Positions 34,762 through 44,067 are shown, counted from the first letter of the stretch. The stretch: 64,000 nt of DNA from Salinicola avicenniae (GCF_023736115.1 NZ_JAKQZC010000003.1:248001-312000), one strand, 5' to 3'. Notes: generated by a model from the sequence alone, not told the origin. Made by a program: numbers and translations.

Positions 34762-35310
34762 TTAACGGCAGGCCTCGTCGCCGTCAGCCCAGAACCAGTA
34801 GCCCGCACCGAACAGCAGCCCGGCGATCAGCCCCGGGCCGGTGGCGGCGCCGGCCATCACCGCCAGGTTCCAGCCGCCGGCGCCCATGCCGGCCGTCTCG
34901 ATCCCGTAGTGCGCGCACGCTTCGCTCAGCCCACCGTATTCGTGCAGCGAGTACTTGATGCCCTGCTTCAGACCCACGGCGGCGAGCGCCGTCAGGTACG
35001 GATCGCCGAACGACGACAGCAGCGGGTTGGCTTCGCTGTAACCGTGGTCCAAGGCATAAGCGGTCGTTGCGGCGTCCAGCGTCGTACCCAGCCCGGGCGG
35101 ACGCGTCGACGCGCAGCCGGTCAAGGTGACGGCGGTCAACGCGACGCCTGCCAGCAGCAGGGCGCGGGTCGATCGTGGGCGACGCTGCTTGGTGTCCTGC
35201 TTGTCCGAACGAATCTGTTGGTGACGCGCCAGCTTCAAGCGGGCCAGCTTGGAACGGGTCGCCCGTTCGGCGTGAGTCGGGGTCGAGCGATCGCGGGTGG
35301 AACGTTTCAA
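34762..35310 (-). CDS. hypothetical lipoprotein with C-terminal hydrophobic helices
   Basis: An uncharacterised protein of about 182 residues. A long basic N-terminus (Arg/Lys/Thr-rich) precedes a hydrophobic segment with a lipobox-like LTLTGC followed by ASTRPPG, so it may be exported and lipidated. The C-terminal half holds two further hydrophobic stretches (GLKQGIKYSLHEYGG, and a Gly/Ala-rich helix near the end ending WFWADGDEACR). I chose the TTG at 35310 because GAGG lies 8 bases upstream; an ATG at 35346 is possible and would add 12 residues. A shorter start nearer the lipobox is also possible. Function unknown. Confidence 0.55.
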   Translation of the reverse strand: MKRSTRDRSTPTHAERATRSKLARLKLARHQQIRSDKQDTKQRRPRSTRALLLAGVALTAVTLTGCASTRPPGLGTTLDAATTAYALDHGYSEANPLLSSFGDPYLTALAAVGLKQGIKYSLHEYGGLSEACAHYGIETAGMGAGGWNLAVMAGAATGPGLIAGLLFGAGYWFWADGDEACR

Positions 35311-35982
35311 GGTGCAGTCCTCAGGGTATCGGCCGCAGCGCGGCATGAAGGTCTTGGCAGAGCCGTCTTCTTGATCGAGTTCAGAGGGACGCTTCGAGTC
35401 CGCTCGGCGATACCGGGACGATTCCGCAACCAGCCACAGTCATCGACTTGGCAGGGAGCGAACTTTAGTTAGGAAGGAAGGGTGAGCCACCAATTATTCG
35501 GTCTTATATATGTTTGGTTAATTTGTTGTTCGCAGCAAATATTTATAACGCTAAAAAAATCAATCTTATACAAAAATTAATAAGGCTGCTTTGTAGATGA
35601 TCGGGACAAATAGAGGCAAGAAGTGGTGTTGATTGCCTCTTTATCGATCGCCTGAAAATCGCCTTTTTCGGTGGGGCGCGGGACTTTTCCGCGGTATCCA
35701 AGACCATTTTTTGTCCCGACGTCGCTCGAAAGGGTGTAACACTGCCAGTTCAAGGGGGAATGCTGACGCTTGTGATAGGCGGTAGAGGCGGGGTGTCGTG
35801 GCCAGGTGGCGGGCGAGCCATCAATGAACATTTCTAGATCTGAGTTGAAGTCTGGTAACGAATCGAGGGGTAAGCTGTGCGGCCGCTGGCGCGCCTTGCA
35901 CGCTGGCGGGAAGACATGCCGCCGGGGTCGGGAAGAGATCGGGCGGGCTCAACAGGGATGCAGTACCGAAAAGCGATTACGG
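35311..35982. other. long AT-richer intergenic region before the MscS gene
   Basis: About 670 bp without a convincing gene. The part from 35485 to 35590 is far more AT-rich than the surroundings and should hold promoters. An 84-codon leftward frame at 35577-35831 looks fortuitous, since it coincides with the repeat-bounded element at 35601-35719. The low GC and the element suggest acquired or regulatory DNA. Confidence 0.5.
35601..35719. other. 119-bp element closed by 10-bp terminal inverted repeats with internal hairpins
   Basis: TCGGGACAAA (35601-35610) is the exact reverse complement of TTTGTCCCGA (35710-35719). Inside lie an 8-bp hairpin AGAGGCAA/TTGCCTCT (35612-35640) and a CGCGG/CCGCG hairpin near 35678-35694. 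The shape fits either a folded RNA with a closing stem or a miniature inverted-repeat element. Confidence 0.5.
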
Positions 35983-37962
35983 ATGATGAGAATGAACGGT
36001 GCAGGGCGGACATGGCTTGCGGGCCTGGTCGCGCTCTTGCTGTTGGCGTGCTGCGCGACAATGGCGCAGGCGCAGGTGGAAGAGAACGAAGAGGGCAAGT
36101 GGTACGCCACCGACGCGATCAATGCGGGGCTCGGTGAGGTACCCGATGCCGTGAGCCGTCGAACGCCTCGGGAGGCGATTCGCAGTTTTCTCGAATTGAC
36201 GGATATCGGCGATTACGCCGGCGCGGCGCACCTCCTGAACCTTTCCGACCTGTCGCCGGCGGAGCAGCGCTCTCAAGGGGGCGAGCTGGCCCAGAAGCTC
36301 TCGGAGGTGCTGCGGCGCGGCGAGTGGTTGACGCCCGGCAGCCTCTCCGGGCGACCGGATGGTGCCGTCGAGCAGCAGACCCAGCAGAGCGCGCCGGCGG
36401 GCGAGCCACGGCGTAACATTGAACTGGCATCGCTGACGGTCAACGATGACGCCTACGATATCCGCCTGGGGCGTTATCGCGAGGGGGAGCAGGACCCGGT
36501 CTGGTTATTCATGCCGGACAGCGTCTCCCCCATTCCGCAGCTCTATACCGAGTACGGTCCCTCGTTCTTCGAGGAGCAGATCCCCGACCGCTTCAAGTCG
36601 ACGCTCGGCCCGTTGCGCATCTGGGAATGGATTGCACTGCCAATCGTGCTGGCCGTGATCGGGCTGGTCGGCTGGATCGTCTACAAGCTGGTCGGGGTGA
36701 TGGCGCGCTGGCTCCCCTCGGGGTCGCGGAGCCTTTTCGCCGGCCAGATTCGGGTGCCATTGGCGCTGATCGCCATGTCGCTGACCACACAGACACTGCT
36801 TGACTATGTGGTCTCGTTCTCGGCGGCCGCGACAACGACCCTGCGCGTGGTGCTGATGGCGGTGCTGGCCTGGGGGCTGGGGACGATTGCGCTGCGTCTG
36901 GTCGATACTGTCATGCTGAAGATGATGCGCCGGCTGATGGGGCAGATCGATGATCTCCAGCTCAAGGACGATCGCAAGCTGCTGACATCGCTCTATGCGC
37001 TGCGACGCATGATCATTCTGATCACCGTCACGCTGGTCTCGGTCTACGTGCTGGGACAGGTGCAGCTGTTCGAGACGCTGGGCGTGTCGATCCTCGCCTC
37101 GGCGAGCGTGCTGGCGGTACTGGTCGGCGTTGCTGGTCAGGCGGTGCTCGGCAATATCCTGTCCTCGTTCCAGATCTCCCTGGCCAAACCGATCCGCATC
37201 GGTGATCTGGTGATGTTCGAGGGGCAGTGGTGCTATGTCGAAGGAATTTTCTATACCTTCATTCGCCTGCGGGTCTGGAACGAGCGGCGCCTGATCGTGC
37301 CGGTGACCTATTTCGCCTCCAAGCCGTTCGAGAACCTGTCGACCCAGAACATCAAGGAGTACCGCAGTCTGGAGCTGTCGCTGCATATCAGCGCGGATGT
37401 GCCGAAGCTGCGGGAACAATTCTTCGAGTTCGCCAAGGCCGAGGAGAATGTGATCGAGCATCACAAGCTGCTCTGCTATACCACCGCCCAGAACGGCACT
37501 TCGCAGACCATTACCTGCTATCTGATGACCTCCGATCCGCTTTCCGGCTGGGCGGCGGAAATGAATATTCTTGAAAAGCTGATGACCTACGTGCGTGACA
37601 ACCACCCCGAGTGGTGGCCGCGCGAGGTGATGGTGATCGGCCAGCAGGATGTTGCGCTGGGCCGCAGTCCGGATGTATCGGTGGCGCCCGTGACCACTGA
37701 TGACGCGCACAGTGCCAGTGGCACGGAGAATCGCGCCCACGGCGAACAGGCGTTTCGCCACGACGACGAAGATGGCGCGCCGGATCAGGACGCCCGTCAC
37801 CGCGAAGATGAGGCCGGTGACGCGGAGACGTCGCGCGACGATGGCGCCCGGACTGACGAGGACGAGCGCGCTCGCCGTCGACGCGAGCTGCTCAACGATA
37901 AGCGTGCGGAGGGTGATGACCGGAACGGTGACTCGGGCAAGCCCGGCGACGCGTCTGCCTGA
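35983..37962 (+). CDS. large MscS-family mechanosensitive channel with periplasmic N-terminal domain
   Basis: A 659-residue inner-membrane protein. A signal peptide (about 1-32, cleaved near AQAQ) leads to a periplasmic domain of about 190 residues. At least five membrane segments follow, then the MscS pore helix (ILASASVLAVLVGVAGQAVLGNILSSFQI in the Gly/Ala-packed TM3 pattern), the beta domain (PIRIGDLVMFEGQWCYVEGI) and an alpha-beta domain. The last 110 residues are a charged, disordered Asp/Arg/Glu-rich tail. The channel should open on membrane tension and release solutes in hypo-osmotic shock, apt for a halophile-type host. ATGs at 35983, 35986 and 35992 are in frame; none has a good ribosome site. 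Confidence 0.9.
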   Translation: MMRMNGAGRTWLAGLVALLLLACCATMAQAQVEENEEGKWYATDAINAGLGEVPDAVSRRTPREAIRSFLELTDIGDYAGAAHLLNLSDLSPAEQRSQGGELAQKLSEVLRRGEWLTPGSLSGRPDGAVEQQTQQSAPAGEPRRNIELASLTVNDDAYDIRLGRYREGEQDPVWLFMPDSVSPIPQLYTEYGPSFFEEQIPDRFKSTLGPLRIWEWIALPIVLAVIGLVGWIVYKLVGVMARWLPSGSRSLFAGQIRVPLALIAMSLTTQTLLDYVVSFSAAATTTLRVVLMAVLAWGLGTIALRLVDTVMLKMMRRLMGQIDDLQLKDDRKLLTSLYALRRMIILITVTLVSVYVLGQVQLFETLGVSILASASVLAVLVGVAGQAVLGNILSSFQISLAKPIRIGDLVMFEGQWCYVEGIFYTFIRLRVWNERRLIVPVTYFASKPFENLSTQNIKEYRSLELSLHISADVPKLREQFFEFAKAEENVIEHHKLLCYTTAQNGTSQTITCYLMTSDPLSGWAAEMNILEKLMTYVRDNHPEWWPREVMVIGQQDVALGRSPDVSVAPVTTDDAHSASGTENRAHGEQAFRHDDEDGAPDQDARHREDEAGDAETSRDDGARTDEDERARRRRELLNDKRAEGDDRNGDSGKPGDASA

Positions 37963-38036
37963 CGTCTTGCCCACGGACACCGCTAGGCGCGACGGGGCGG
38001 GATGCGTAGACTGCGCACTCGCCCCGAGCCGACCGG

Positions 38037-38933
38037 ATGCCCCGCAAGACCATGACGATCATGCCCCTCGACGCCCTGACCTGCCCCCTGGACGGCAACC
38101 CGCTGCATGCCGATAGCGACGCCAGGCGTTGGAGCTGCGCTCATGGGCACAGTTTCGACACCGCGCGCCAGGGCTATGTGAACCTGCTGCCGGTGCAGAA
38201 GAAGCGTTCACGAGATCCGGGTGACAGCCAGGCGATGGTCGCCGCGCGCCAGCGTTTTCTCGACGCCGGCCATTACGCGCCGATCGCGCAGGCGGTGAGC
38301 CGGCTGGCGCGAGAGGGGCTGGTGCGACAAGGGCTGGGGCGAGAGGGGCTGGCGCCCGGTGCACCCGGGCGCTGTCTCGACGCCGGCTGTGGCGAAGGCT
38401 ACTACCTGCGCGCATTGGCGGCCGATGCCGAGGCGCAGGGGCAGGCGCTCTCCCTGCTGGGGTTGGATATCTCCAAATGGGCGGTGCTCGCCGCCGCGAA
38501 GCGCGACAAGCGCATGCGCTGGATCGTCGGCAGCAATGCCGCGTTGCCGGTGCCGAATGCCGGGCTCGATAGTCTGCTCTGTCTGTTCGGCTTCCCCGTT
38601 TACGACGAATTCGCCCGCGCGCTGGCGCCGGGCGGCATGCTGTTGCAGGCAGATGCCGGGCCGGACCATCTGCGCGAACTGCGCGAAATCATCTACCCGA
38701 CATTGAAGCCGCCGCGTGTGGATGAGACGCAACCGCCGGCGGGGTTCTCGGCACTGACGCCCGAGACGTTGCGTTACTCGCTTGCGCTCGAGGACAGGGA
38801 GACGATCGCGGATCTGCTGACGATGACTCCCCACCTCTATCGTGCGAGCGCCGAGGGGCGCGAGCGCGCGGCAGCGCTGACGTCGATCACGCTCACCGTG
38901 GAAGTTCGGATTCGACGCTGGATCCGAGACTGA
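38037..38933 (+). CDS. rlmA: 23S rRNA (guanine-N1)-methyltransferase RlmA-type
   Basis: A 298-residue SAM-dependent enzyme that methylates a guanine in 23S rRNA helix 35. The N-terminal zinc motif is visible as CPLDGNPL...WSCAHGHSFD, followed by the family-specific ARQGYVNLLPVQKK. The SAM-binding motif CLDAGCGEGYYL and GLDISKWAVLAAAKR come next. Compared with the E. coli protein (269 residues) it has a low-complexity insertion (REGLVRQGLGREGLAPGAPG) made of short repeats just before the SAM motif. ATG 38037 or 38052 could be the start; neither has a clear ribosome site. Confidence 0.9.
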   Translation: MPRKTMTIMPLDALTCPLDGNPLHADSDARRWSCAHGHSFDTARQGYVNLLPVQKKRSRDPGDSQAMVAARQRFLDAGHYAPIAQAVSRLAREGLVRQGLGREGLAPGAPGRCLDAGCGEGYYLRALAADAEAQGQALSLLGLDISKWAVLAAAKRDKRMRWIVGSNAALPVPNAGLDSLLCLFGFPVYDEFARALAPGGMLLQADAGPDHLRELREIIYPTLKPPRVDETQPPAGFSALTPETLRYSLALEDRETIADLLTMTPHLYRASAEGRERAAALTSITLTVEVRIRRWIRD

Positions 38934-38964
38934 TGGCGAGGCGCTGTTCATCGGAGGCTGTCAC

Positions 38965-39029
38965 TAGGTCCAAGACTTAGGTCCAAGGCTTAGCGCCAAG
39001 ATTCAGGGCCAAGATTCAGGGCCAGGGCT
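38965..39029. repeat. 13-bp tandem repeat, five copies
   Basis: Five adjoining 13-bp units starting TAGGTCCAAGACT and drifting to CAGGGCCAGGGCT, located between rlmA and the MFS gene. Copies 2-4 differ by one to four bases. Possibly length-variable between strains. Confidence 0.75.
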
Positions 39030-39214
39030 CTCGCGAAGCTTGGCGATCTCGTCATTCATGAGCTCATCTCATGACTGCTTGCCGGTCAATCGCCTTCCCC
39101 GTGCGGGGGGCTCCCGCTAACGTGAATCGTTTTGGATCGCGGCGCCATCGCCGTCGTGCTCCTCGGCATCGCCGCCAGGCGGTGCCGACAGTCGATACCA
39201 CGAGGGGGTCTCTC

Positions 39215-40441
39215 TTGTCTGACACGCAACCGGCCACCGGGCGCCATCGTACGCTTGTCCTCCTGGCACTGGCGCTGGGCAGTTTCGTCATTTCGACTTC
39301 CGAATTCGCCAGCATGGGGCTGCTGCCACTTTTCGCCGGCGATCTCGACTTGACGGTGCCTCAAGCTACCTACGGCATTACCGCGTATGCCCTCGGTGTC
39401 GTCGTCGGTGCGCCACTGATCACGATCATGGCCGCGGCGGTCGACAAGCGCCGGCTGCTGATCGCGCTCGTGGGGTTGGCCTTCGCGGCCAACCTGCTTA
39501 CCGCCATGGCCAACGACCTGGGGCTGCTGGTGGCGGGGCGTTTCCTCAGCGGGCTGCCGCAGGGCGCCTACTTCGGTGCCGCCGCCGTGGTGGCCGGCAC
39601 GATCGTTGGCCCGGGGCGCAGCGGCAGTGCGGTGGCCTGGGTCATGTCCGGCATCACGATCTCGACCATTCTCGGTGCGCCGGCGAGTACGCAGCTGGGG
39701 CAGTGGTTCTCGTGGCGCGTTGCCTACACCATCATCGGCTGCGGTGCGCTGCTCTCGGCGCTGCTGCTATGGCGGCTGCTGCCATCCACCGCTTCGCTGC
39801 GCGGCGGGTCGGTGCGCGGTGAGCTCTCCGCGCTGCGGCGCGGCAATATCTGGGCCATGATGCTGGCGACCTCGCTGGCGATCGCCAGTGTCTTCTCGGT
39901 CTATACCTTCGTCGATCTCTTTGTCACCGACGTGGCTGGCATGTCGTCGTCGGTGACGCCTTATGCGCTGGCGCTGATCGGTATCGGTCTGGCGGTGGGC
40001 AACGTCATCGGCGGGGCGGTCGCCGATCGTTATCCGTTCCGCGGCATCGTGCTGGGCTGGTTGGGGGTGCTGGTCGTCATGGCGCTGATGGCCACCCTGG
40101 CGCACCATCCGGTTGCTCTCCTGGCGCTCTTTACCCTGATGGGTCTTACCATGCAGATATCGGTGCCTTCGATTCCCGTGCGCATGATGAAGATGGCACC
40201 GGAAGCGCCGACCCTGATGGGTGCGCTCAACATGGCTGCGTTCAATGTCGCGAACGCGCTGGGGGCCGCCGTCGGTGGGCAAACCATCGAGCTCGGCTTC
40301 GGCCCGCTGTCACCGATCTGGGGCGGCTTCTGCATGACGGCGGCCGGCCTCGTCGTGCTCGGCCTGCTCTACCGCCATCTGCGTACGACCGACGATCGCG
40401 CGGCGCTATCGCTCGAATCCTCTGCGCCCGCCAGCGCCTGA
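39215..40441 (+). CDS. MFS transporter, DHA1/arabinose-efflux type
   Basis: A 408-residue inner-membrane protein with twelve hydrophobic segments. The start region (VLLALALGSFVISTSEFASMGLLP) and LPQGAYFGAAAVVA are characteristic of the sugar/drug efflux branch that includes E. coli YdhP and AraJ. It is expected to export drugs or sugars with protons. The real start is most likely the TTG at 39215, with GAGGGGG 6-10 bases upstream; the frame is open further upstream but codes an Arg-rich, non-membrane extension. Substrate unknown. Confidence 0.88.
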   Translation: MSDTQPATGRHRTLVLLALALGSFVISTSEFASMGLLPLFAGDLDLTVPQATYGITAYALGVVVGAPLITIMAAAVDKRRLLIALVGLAFAANLLTAMANDLGLLVAGRFLSGLPQGAYFGAAAVVAGTIVGPGRSGSAVAWVMSGITISTILGAPASTQLGQWFSWRVAYTIIGCGALLSALLLWRLLPSTASLRGGSVRGELSALRRGNIWAMMLATSLAIASVFSVYTFVDLFVTDVAGMSSSVTPYALALIGIGLAVGNVIGGAVADRYPFRGIVLGWLGVLVVMALMATLAHHPVALLALFTLMGLTMQISVPSIPVRMMKMAPEAPTLMGALNMAAFNVANALGAAVGGQTIELGFGPLSPIWGGFCMTAAGLVVLGLLYRHLRTTDDRAALSLESSAPASA

Positions 40442-40571
40442 AAGCGCCGTTCGACAGGTGTGAGAGTCGGCTGGCCGACAGCGCCGCCTTCGACTACCGT
40501 GGCTGCCGGATCGACGGCGTCGGCCCGTCAGGCCGCCGCCGTCTCGTTATTTCTTGTCGAACAGGTGTCTC

Positions 40572-41465
40572 GTGTCGTGTCGCGCCGTTGGCTATCTCTC
40601 TGTCGTGGTGCTGTTGTTCAGCGGCAATCTGCTGGTCGGCAAGTCGACGAGTGCCAGCCTGCCGCCGATGACGCTCGCGCTCGGCCGCATGCTGGTCGTC
40701 TTCGTTACCGTACTCGCGCTGTTCGGCCCTGCCGCCTGGCGTCAGCGTCAGGTGCTGTGGCGGGAGCGGCGCGCCCTGGCGATCATGGCGATCCACGGCA
40801 TGGCGCTGTTCAGTGCGCTGCTCTATTCGGCCCTGCGCAGCAGCGAAGCGACCAACGTGGCCGTACTCGAGAGTCTGACGCCAGCCGCCACGGCGTTGGC
40901 CATGGCGCTCGGCTTTCGTGAACGACTCGGTCGGGTGCGCTGGTTCGGCATTGGGCTTTCGGCGGTGGGGGCGGCCTGGGTGGTCTCCGACGGGGCGCTT
41001 CTCGACACGCTCGGCCGGTTGCAGGCCGGTGATGCGCTGGTGGCCGGGGCCATCGTGGCCTGGGTGATCTACTCGCTGGCGGCGCGCCAGTGGTTGAGCC
41101 GGGTGCCGTTCTATGCCGCCCTGGTGCCGATGACCGGTATGGCGGCGCTGTTTCTGCTGCCGCTGTCGGTTCTCGAGAACCTGTGGTTCGACATGTGCTG
41201 GCGGCTCGATGGTAGCGCGTTACTCGCGATGCTCTACCTCGGCCTAGGCCCGTCGCTGGTGGCCTTGATCTGCTACAACCGGGCGCTGCTGCTCGTCGGC
41301 CCCAGCCATACCGCGACCTCGCTCAATCTGCTGCCGGTGGTCACCATGCTGCTCGGTTACCTGTTGCTCGGGGCGCCGATCACTCGCGAGCAGGTCATTG
41401 CCGCCGCAATCGTCATTGCAGGGGTGTCGCTGGTGACGCTGAATCCGCGCCTGGGCCGGCGCTGA
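40572..41465 (+). CDS. EamA/DMT-family exporter
   Basis: A 297-residue membrane protein with ten hydrophobic segments in two repeated EamA halves (first from about residue 8; second starting near ALVAGAIVAWVIYSLAAR). A typical GxxxxxxTP-like YSALRSSEATNVAVLESLTPAATAL stretch (split: ATNVAVLESLTPA) ends the first half. Such proteins export amino acids or metabolites. The GTG at 40572 has AGGTG 6 bases before it and gives the usual start; a TTG at 40554 is the alternative. It lies 130 bp after the MFS gene on the same strand. Confidence 0.87.
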   Translation: MSCRAVGYLSVVVLLFSGNLLVGKSTSASLPPMTLALGRMLVVFVTVLALFGPAAWRQRQVLWRERRALAIMAIHGMALFSALLYSALRSSEATNVAVLESLTPAATALAMALGFRERLGRVRWFGIGLSAVGAAWVVSDGALLDTLGRLQAGDALVAGAIVAWVIYSLAARQWLSRVPFYAALVPMTGMAALFLLPLSVLENLWFDMCWRLDGSALLAMLYLGLGPSLVALICYNRALLLVGPSHTATSLNLLPVVTMLLGYLLLGAPITREQVIAAAIVIAGVSLVTLNPRLGRR

Positions 41466-41550
41466 ATACCGTGGGCGCCCCTGCCGCTGGAGTCGGGGGC
41501 TTTCCGGCGTGCGGTCAATCTCGTGCGACGAACCCCGGCCGCCATAGCCA

Positions 41551-41565
41551 AACGCTCAATTAATG
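41551..41565. promoter_or_regulatory. inverted repeat before the second MFS gene
   Basis: GCTCA-ATTAA-TGAGC, with a nearby GCAT-AAGTGC-ATGC, lies about 105 bp before the MFS start in a locally AT-rich patch. It resembles a MarR/TetR-sized operator, but no regulator gene is adjacent. Confidence 0.35.
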
Positions 41566-41669
41566 AGCTGTTTGCATAAGTGCATGCACGGCCTCTCGCT
41601 TGATCTCGTCGACGCGATGCGAAGAATGTCTTCATCTGCACCGGTCAGGCGCCACACCGAGGGTCGTCA

Positions 41670-42866
41670 ATGTCGTCAACACCGAACACGTCACACTGGA
41701 TGGGTTTCTGGGCGGGCGCGCTCTCCCTGATGCTGGTCTTCGCCGCCTCCGCCACGCCTATCCCGCTCTATGCCATCTACCGCGAATCGGAAGGGCTGAG
41801 CTATGCCGCGCTGTCGCTCACGGCGGTGTTCTATTTCGTCAGCGCGATCACTGCGCTGCTGGTCTGCGGCCGGCTGTCGAACACGCTGGGCCGACGTCCG
41901 GTGGTGGCGCTCTCGCTGCTGCTGGCAGTGCTCGCCTGCGGGGTCTTTCTCGAGGTCTCTGGCGTCACGCCGCTGATCATCGGGCGTATTCTGCAGGGCT
42001 TTTCCTGTGGGCTCGCTTCTAGCGCGGCGGCGGCCTTCGTCACTGACAATGCACCCGAGCGCCCAGCGTGGCTGGCGCCGGCGGTTACCAGCACCGGCAC
42101 CATGATCGGCTTGACCTTCGGCGCGCTGGTCTCCGGCAGTCTGATCGAGTACGCGCCCGCGCCACGGGTGCTGCCGTATCTGGTGGTCGCCGTTGGCCTG
42201 CTGCTCTGCCTGCTATTGGTCTGGCGCAGTCGCGAGACCTCGCCACGACACCGGGGCGTGCTCGCCTCGCTACGACCGCGTTTCGCGCTGCCGCACGCGA
42301 GCTGGAAGCTGTTCCCGGTGGCGGCGTGCATCTTCGTGGCTACCTGGGCACTGGGTGGCTTCTTCCAGGCCTTCGGTCCGTCGCTGTCGACCGACCAGCT
42401 CGGTTCGTCGAGTGCACTGGTGGCGGCCGTGGTGTTCTCCTCCTACATGGCGCCGAGTGCGCTGGGCGGGCCGCTTGGCGGTCGCCTGTCACCGCAAGCG
42501 GCACAGCGGTTCGGCATCGTCGCCTTTGTCGTCTGCGTTGCCGGTTTGCTGGCGTCGCTGACGGCGGGGACGATCGGGCTTTTCCTGCTCGCTAGTGCCT
42601 GTGCGGGGGTGGCTCAGGGCATGGTGCTTTCCGGCAGTATCCGGGCGTTGCTGGCCAACGCCGAGCCGAGCGAACGTGCCGGCGTCTTTTCGGTGATCTT
42701 CACCACCTGCTATTGCGGCGCGGCGATTCCGTCGCTGATCGCGGGGCAGGCCGCTCGTGTGCTGAGCCTGCCGCAGGTGCTGGGCGGCTATCTGGCGCTG
42801 GCGCTCATCGCCTGTGTCGTAACCCTGTTCACCGCCCGTGATCCGGCCCGGGCGGCGGAGCGCTGA
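41670..42866 (+). CDS. MFS transporter
   Basis: A 398-residue inner-membrane protein with twelve hydrophobic segments and the MFS loop motif GRLSNTLGRRPVV between segments 2 and 3. LIIGRILQGFSCGLASSAAAAF in segment 4-5 is typical of proton-linked exporters. No substrate can be named. It is followed 90 bp downstream by a Rossmann-fold reductase gene on the same strand, so the pair may act on the same compound. Confidence 0.87.
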   Translation: MSSTPNTSHWMGFWAGALSLMLVFAASATPIPLYAIYRESEGLSYAALSLTAVFYFVSAITALLVCGRLSNTLGRRPVVALSLLLAVLACGVFLEVSGVTPLIIGRILQGFSCGLASSAAAAFVTDNAPERPAWLAPAVTSTGTMIGLTFGALVSGSLIEYAPAPRVLPYLVVAVGLLLCLLLVWRSRETSPRHRGVLASLRPRFALPHASWKLFPVAACIFVATWALGGFFQAFGPSLSTDQLGSSSALVAAVVFSSYMAPSALGGPLGGRLSPQAAQRFGIVAFVVCVAGLLASLTAGTIGLFLLASACAGVAQGMVLSGSIRALLANAEPSERAGVFSVIFTTCYCGAAIPSLIAGQAARVLSLPQVLGGYLALALIACVVTLFTARDPARAAER

Positions 42867-42956
42867 CATTCGGGTCTCGATGCCATGGGCGTCGGGGCCG
42901 GCAGAGGATCGGGGCAGACAGAGAATCGTGGCCATCGTCGAGATAAGGAGGCGAGC

Positions 42957-43616
42957 ATGAAAATCGGTGTGTTAGGTGTCGGATTGATGGGAGGCAAGCT
43001 CGGTGTGCTGTTGGCGCAGGCCGGGCACCAGGTGGTGCTGAGCTATTCGCGCCGCACCGCGAAACTCGAAGCGCTGGCGCGCGAAGGCGGTGGGTCGGCG
43101 CGGGCGGGGACGCCGGCGGAGGCGGTACGCGAGTCGGACGTGATCCTGCTGGCGGTGCACTGGTCGCGACTCGACGACGTGCTCGCACAGGCGGGTGACC
43201 TGAGCGGCAAGATCGTGGTGACCTGCTGCGTGCCGCTGGACGACGCGGACAGCGAACTGGTGGTCGGCCACAGCGATTCCGGCGCGGAGCAGATCGCGCG
43301 ACGCCTGCCGAACACGGCGGTGGCGGCAGCCTTTCAGACCACGCCGAGCGAGAGCTTCTTTCCGGTCTTCGAGGCGCGCGATCAGGCGTTGAAGCCGAGC
43401 TGTGTCTACTGTGGCGATGACCCTCGCGCCAAGCGCGCCGCCGCCGAGATGATCGCCGCGATCGGCTTCGAACCGGTAGACGCTGGCCCGCTGCCGGTCG
43501 CCCGCTATACCGAGCCGTTTGCGCTATTGACCGCGCAGCTCGCCTACGGCTCCGGCGACGGTCCGGACTGGACCTACCGTTTCGCTCGCTTCGAGCGGTT
43601 GTTCTGCGAGACGTGA
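42957..43616 (+). CDS. NAD(P)-binding reductase (F420-dependent NADP reductase-like)
   Basis: A 219-residue Rossmann-fold protein. It begins with the dinucleotide motif GVLGVGLMGGKLGVLLAQAG, followed by SRR in the second strand (suggesting NADP preference) and SDVILLAVHW. It is similar to the NADP oxidoreductase coenzyme F420-dependent family, which in bacteria lacking F420 act on other substrates. AAGGAGG precedes ATG 42957 at optimal distance. Reaction unknown; it follows the MFS gene and precedes an ABM-domain protein, a small redox cluster. Confidence 0.82.
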   Translation: MKIGVLGVGLMGGKLGVLLAQAGHQVVLSYSRRTAKLEALAREGGGSARAGTPAEAVRESDVILLAVHWSRLDDVLAQAGDLSGKIVVTCCVPLDDADSELVVGHSDSGAEQIARRLPNTAVAAAFQTTPSESFFPVFEARDQALKPSCVYCGDDPRAKRAAAEMIAAIGFEPVDAGPLPVARYTEPFALLTAQLAYGSGDGPDWTYRFARFERLFCET

Positions 43617-43708
43617 CGCATTGATGGGTCCGGTAGGCCCTGACGTCCCTGTGCTATCTCATTCGCCCAGGACTCCGCGGCAGGGAGGAGTCATCGAGGA
43701 GTGTCATC

Positions 43709-43999
43709 ATGTCGAAAGTATCCTGTGTTGCCATTACCACCGCCAAGCCGGGTTACGAGGAACGGGTTCGTGAGGCGCTGGTCGAACTTGTGAAGTCGGT
43801 ACGCGAGGAGCCGGGCAATATCCGCTACGAAATGCACCGTGATCTCGAAGACCGCGGTCGGTTCGTCTGCATGGAAATCTGGGAGGATCGCGAAGCCTTC
43901 GACCGTCACTGCACCGCCCCCCATATCCTGGCCTATCTGGAGGCCAACAAGGACGCCGTCGAGTCGACCGAGTTTGCCCCGCTGGAAATCCTCGCCTGA
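43709..43999 (+). CDS. antibiotic-biosynthesis-monooxygenase-domain (YgiN-like) small protein
   Basis: A 96-residue single ABM-domain protein (dimeric ferredoxin-like barrel). The patterns AKPGYEERVREALVELVKSVREEPGNIRYEMHRD (short pieces GNIRYEMHRD, RFVCMEIWEDREAFDRH) are typical of YgiN-type quinol monooxygenases, which oxidise small phenols or quinols without a cofactor. The gene has GAGGAGTG upstream. It is likely part of the same redox neighbourhood as the reductase 92 bp upstream. Confidence 0.85.
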   Translation: MSKVSCVAITTAKPGYEERVREALVELVKSVREEPGNIRYEMHRDLEDRGRFVCMEIWEDREAFDRHCTAPHILAYLEANKDAVESTEFAPLEILA

Positions 44000-44067
44000 G
44001 ACGGCGAGAGCCTGCCCCGTCGGCACGGTCGCCGTTCGGCGGCTGTCATGTGGGTGGGGTCATTCGC

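Noticed and set aside
35577-35831. 84-codon leftward frame before the MscS gene
   Set aside because: Spans the inverted-repeat element and has no protein-like features.
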